27,456 nt of DNA from positions 3,831-31,286 of IMG/VR virus record IMGVR_UViG_3300030106_002195. The stretch is one strand, 5' to 3'. Under the pieces are notes generated by a model. The model was not told the DNA's origin. It saw only the letters and a list, made by a program, of their open reading frames with translations, and ran no database searches. Positions 26,101-27,456 of this stretch are shown in pieces (the stretch's first letter is position 1; every line of letters begins with the position of its first letter). The DNA comes from a virus. Made by a program: the position numbers and the translations under genes.

Positions 26101-27396
26101 ATGAATTATTTAAATGGTTCTGTTGGTACTGTTATGTTCTTTAACGTTAGATCTGCAATATTACAGCAAATGTCTATTGTTAACTATATTAACTTTGCTG
26201 ATAACAATATTTTTGCAGCTGCTAAAGCTTTTGCTAATCAAAAACAGTATTGGAAAGATTTTGCATTTATATTTAACTCTGACATGTTGAAGCAAAGACG
26301 TGGTGGTATTGGTACAGATATTAACGGTGCTGATCTTGCGCAAGCTGTCAAAGGGTCAAAAGAACCAACTAAAGTTGTTATAAGTAGATTATTAAAACTA
26401 GGGTTTTTACCTACACAAATTGGTGATAATATTGCGATTGCTACAGGTGGTGCTACTTTTTATAGAAACAGAGTAAATAAGTATATAAAAGATGGTCTAA
26501 GTCAAAAAGAAGCTGAAACAAAAGCGTTTACAGATTTTCAAGACTTAACACAGTCAACCCAGCAGTCTTCAAGACCTGATATGACATCGCAGCAGCAAGC
26601 TAGTTGGATAGGTAAATTAATATTAAATTTTCAAAACATTACATCGCAGTATAATAGAATAATTAAAAAAGCTGCTTTAGATATTGGTAAAGGTAGAATA
26701 TCACCGCCATATACAACCAAAGCACAAAGTAACTTAGGTAATTTATCTAAAATATTATATTATGGTGGTATACAAAACGTTTTATTTTATAGTTTACAAA
26801 CAGCTTTGTTTGCTATAATGTTTGATGATGAAAAAGATGAAGATCAAATATTAAAGAAAAGAGAAAGAGTTATACAAGGTACTATAGATTCTATATTGAG
26901 AGGTTCTGGTATATACGGTGCTGTAGTTTCTACGCTTAAAAACGCTGTTAGAAAATGGAAAGAACAAAGAGAAAAAGGTTACAATAAAGATGAAAGTGGA
27001 GTTTTAATGGAGTTGTTAAACTTTTCACCGGTTGTTGGTATTAAATCAAGAATGATTGTTAATGCTGAAAAAACACTTAACTATAATGAAAATGTTATAA
27101 GTGAAATGGAAACTTTTGATGCTGATAATCCAATGTGGTCTTCTGTAACTAACTACACACAAGCCTTAACAAACTTTCCAGCAAACAGACTCTATCAAAA
27201 AAGTATAAACATGCGTAATGCTCTTGATAAAGACTATACCAATTTCCAAAGAATAATGTTTTTTAGTGGTTATACAACTTGGAGTTTAGGTTTAGGTGAC
27301 GCTGAAGCTGTTGTAGAAGCAAAAGAAAAAGCTAAAATAAATAAACAAAATACAAAAAAGAAAAAGAAAAGACAAAATGTATATAGTTTAGATTAG
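20173..27396 (+). CDS. Giant polyvalent-type ejected protein (2407 aa)
   Basis: Regions in order: a short N-terminal motif (VNGQGFNVKLEDLDLFMQKF); a Gly/Ala-rich region about 60-390 resembling ejected phage proteins; a Lys/Glu coiled-coil stretch about 390-510; an HEYLH zinc-peptidase motif at 598-602; a sigma-region-2-like segment about 835-880; a PD-(D/E)xK nuclease-like core (P1301-D1302, E1316, K1318); HAD phosphatase motifs (D1553, D1555, T1557; T1631; K1668; D1688-D1689); and a conserved C-terminal region about 1740-2370, with GANKGKFRFFIPPSHEDFTG and PTQIGDNIAIATGGATFYRN. A hydrophobic stretch about 2190-2217 could meet the membrane. The tail is a Lys-rich run. Length, position and domain mix fit 'polyvalent' proteins injected with phage DNA. 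Activity of each domain is unproven. The start is fixed by the TAATG junction. Confidence 0.7.
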   Translation: MEKYIVNGQGFNVKLEDLDLFMQKFPNAKKYISGKTDDFAIADPMAESNVMGFDLDNGFLAQQEDEEERSALDILKSYPASFYLRGTEMINNFVKSYETGESPSAVGRVAVEIAMENPFVAAYGYAAEYLRGKGYDIPKEFIGMDLTTPKERREIYENFMLDAREKGIPLEKAQRLDPTNKIKFEDTIDFFQKHTYQPKDKEGKPIDYMALWSEGKILEGTDAFLNEAAGAIPSLLVSRSPYGTGAAVIGVGAYMDNFEREMYKRGFNDETTRSQVVNDSMITGGSDFVTEFIGGRIINKLAKSGLGKDAVKELLTTSVPMAMLKKFGLGYLSEFVTEGAAGVISERSDKWVYDDVVTYQQSLRTFFKDGFLGGFLGGPAVAMSTANKSQIYEYVADSQYKQTQLGIEQQIIALTRDLDQAEGNQKETIQKKIDSLKQEKQKNKENNYAFFDNMTQKQKENWASNIDKQNEALDLIYGKNSEETKKQAKEDYEKAVKANEKFFNGLKRNYDPEVEAIIGKQIRAYQEIQKQRGVFGFNKDKLNVKFVENEAEIEALENKFKGFKRADGIFYDDSEGKPTIYINSQVAAATSQTNVLGHEYLHAIVSRAFSEGIGKSALKNSVSSFVKYLNDIGQSDLVADIEAKIAVNYDGLDQDGDIIRDVDGLVKTKKAKDQEEYFNIFSDLIKDNKIEAVENKSSGIKNSFRALHRGLGFGSVDFQNGQEVFDFLVDYNTNMNRASKLGKLTSRGIAGVKMKGLEPKKDKRFKKGTDTLKEEIIKKSVSVERRNQISSSVQEIGSTYSFEGGKKAWDEGGADQAITEIKTNNYLDDLIAAKYKADRVPVDFVDKVYAELTSHIKNFNPETNDNLFGWINSQLANKAGNVYNREYKQVEQEKTSKDVDDRTKEGEVKVQVAAEVDPTLEALETEDISPAAQARKAAEKAKPKIQKESEFRKAIGIETDSKIYNEVLDGARKALLRAYEAGTSVRNIQRKLRDEANVYLFKTVKNFLGTKDYVNNLKKFREPIMKVMFTSDLVQLERNVPQDERVFTKFVKKLTSKQEVQDAVNQKLLPPEALNIIDKGTAVSLYEKKNVSEASFMSFFDIPAFNPVTKQRSGKRGTRKDQLAKYMAGALSYDATMQVAQEPDVMQRRADLAGLKGETLAKDNLQVLATEIGRNPNIKFSINQEQVVQGIDIIFGKDKNDGFGGKNWQKYYDNKNISNETKYAAQEEFLNRLTEENDAISQEELDKLDRFKNGKKRKTKIRTYKKYEIIAKQRAEKILSNLGLDKQGYNVENLSEKDNNPDIRITKNGKTAFTIEIKGNTARGVSVSFNYKQDVKRLVKGKKAAEKQETENYNKQEKSLIEFSNKIFEKMIKLVGPSEVTYSKFKNLQISVEGYNKIIEKGLQLEIHGKQFFITTSDFANSYMQKKGKDGSSRTSNAIDIGNAGMFLMDNNSIMQVEGLNNFSDQKVLIPLTARINFGRVNKAGTHRTVSIRVEPQINSVFFDKQNISLINKSGNKNFKIKESLTKEVGTGRNLFKASISDMSKSNGASIFDFDETVGISENFVIAKKDDITEKIPSYEWPLVGENLKEQGYEFDFTDFNKVTKGKPGPLLQKMKNQIEKYGSKNVFILTARAPESAVAIHEWLQSEGVNIPLENVTGLGNSTGEAKATWILDKYAEKGYNDIYFVDDALQNVQAVKNMFDQLDIKGKSVQAKVKFSKSMNDDFNNILEEVTGIEAEKRFMQTKARKRGANKGKFRFFIPPSHEDFTGLLYNFMGKGKQGDGHRDFFEKALIRPLNRAYREIDTAKQAIANDYKALNKKFPDIKKKLRKKTPDGDFIIEDAIRIYLWNKHGYNIEGLSDIDKSDLVELVMNDSQLREYAETVNIISKQDTYVEPGKGWEGGNIQTDLIDATGRVGRAEYFKEFNENAEILFSEENLNKIEAGYGADFRSALEDMLHRIKTGVNRPKGQHATVNKLMNYLNGSVGTVMFFNVRSAILQQMSIVNYINFADNNIFAAAKAFANQKQYWKDFAFIFNSDMLKQRRGGIGTDINGADLAQAVKGSKEPTKVVISRLLKLGFLPTQIGDNIAIATGGATFYRNRVNKYIKDGLSQKEAETKAFTDFQDLTQSTQQSSRPDMTSQQQASWIGKLILNFQNITSQYNRIIKKAALDIGKGRISPPYTTKAQSNLGNLSKILYYGGIQNVLFYSLQTALFAIMFDDEKDEDQILKKRERVIQGTIDSILRGSGIYGAVVSTLKNAVRKWKEQREKGYNKDESGVLMELLNFSPVVGIKSRMIVNAEKTLNYNENVISEMETFDADNPMWSSVTNYTQALTNFPANRLYQKSINMRNALDKDYTNFQRIMFFSGYTTWSLGLGDAEAVVEAKEKAKINKQNTKKKKKRQNVYSLD
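20268..20345 (+). other. GC-rich patch inside the giant gene
   Basis: Bases 20281-20340 contain 34 G or C of 60, against 18 of 60 in 20401-20460 and 16 of 60 in 20221-20280. Codons rare elsewhere here (GCG, GAC, TTC, GGG, TCG) cluster in it. Arms 20284-20291 (gacttcgc) and 20308-20315 (gcggagtc) can pair over 8 bp with one wobble and a 16-base loop. The reading frame is intact across it, encoding an acidic linker-like segment. Confidence 0.7.
21280..21303 (+). repeat. Tandem 12-base repeat encoding GFLGGFLG
   Basis: The unit ggttttttaggt occurs twice in tandem and in frame, giving GFLGGFLG at residues 370-377. It forms a glycine-flanked hydrophobic turn at the end of the Gly/Ala-rich region of the giant protein. 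Confidence 0.6.
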
Positions 27397-27429
27397 TAAA
27401 CAATTAAAAAAATAAGTGATAATAAAAAG

Positions 27430-27456
27430 ATGGTAAGAAGACTAATAATATTGCTG
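27430..27456 (+). CDS. Start of a further gene, 3'-truncated
   Basis: An ATG 33 bases after the giant's stop opens a frame that runs to the window edge. It has the same A/T-rich leader as the other genes. Nine codons are visible, MVRRLIILL. Two arginines followed by a hydrophobic run suggest a membrane or secreted product, such as a lysis protein, but this is too short to identify. Confidence 0.4.

Overview
The window is a gene-dense, AT-rich stretch of a tailed-phage genome, or a prophage or metagenomic phage contig. All genes lie on the + strand. Spacing is almost nil: the largest gap is 68 bases, and some starts overlap the previous stop. There are no tRNAs, CRISPR arrays or insertion sequences. 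Content and order fit the virion-structure module of a short-tailed (podovirus-like) phage; I see no sheath, tube or baseplate genes. The likely host is a marine member of Bacteroidota (Flavobacteriia-like). Two things suggest this. Start codons are preceded by A/T-only leaders with no Shine-Dalgarno sequence. One large surface protein is built from GCxD...DDGSC repeats of the kind known from marine flavobacterial surface proteins. The host is inferred, not proven.

Layout: (1) 3-896, the 3' part of an acidic scaffold-like gene. (2) 917-2407, the major capsid protein, followed by a strong hairpin terminator with a TTCG loop. (3) 2476-5590, four genes: a conserved 272-aa protein, a 54-aa Cys-Gly-Cys protein preceded by a long hairpin, and two proteins (225 and 460 aa) that look like head-tail connector or ring proteins. 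(4) 5594-12181, a 2195-aa protein that looks like a greatly enlarged nozzle or tail-stabilisation protein. (5) 12172-15060, a 962-aa Cys-repeat/FnIII protein, the best candidate for host contact. (6) 15072-17278, two further structural proteins. (7) 17333-17827, a small cupin protein. (8) 17853-27396, three genes that look like the internal or ejected proteins: a 238-aa Gln/Ala-rich protein, a 530-aa helical protein with an EF-hand-like loop, and a 2407-aa giant. (9) 27430 to the end, the possible first codons of another gene.

The giant is the most interesting object. Besides conserved regions typical of phage 'polyvalent' ejected proteins, it carries four enzyme-like or regulatory-looking signatures in one chain: an HExxH metallopeptidase motif, a segment resembling sigma-factor region 2, a PD-(D/E)xK nuclease-like core, and a complete set of HAD phosphatase motifs. 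If it is packaged and injected, it would deliver several activities with the DNA: cutting a host protein, redirecting host RNA polymerase, and processing nucleic acid. A GC-rich patch near its 5' end stands out from the AT-rich background.

Functions were assigned by reading motifs and by remembered family resemblance; no search was run.
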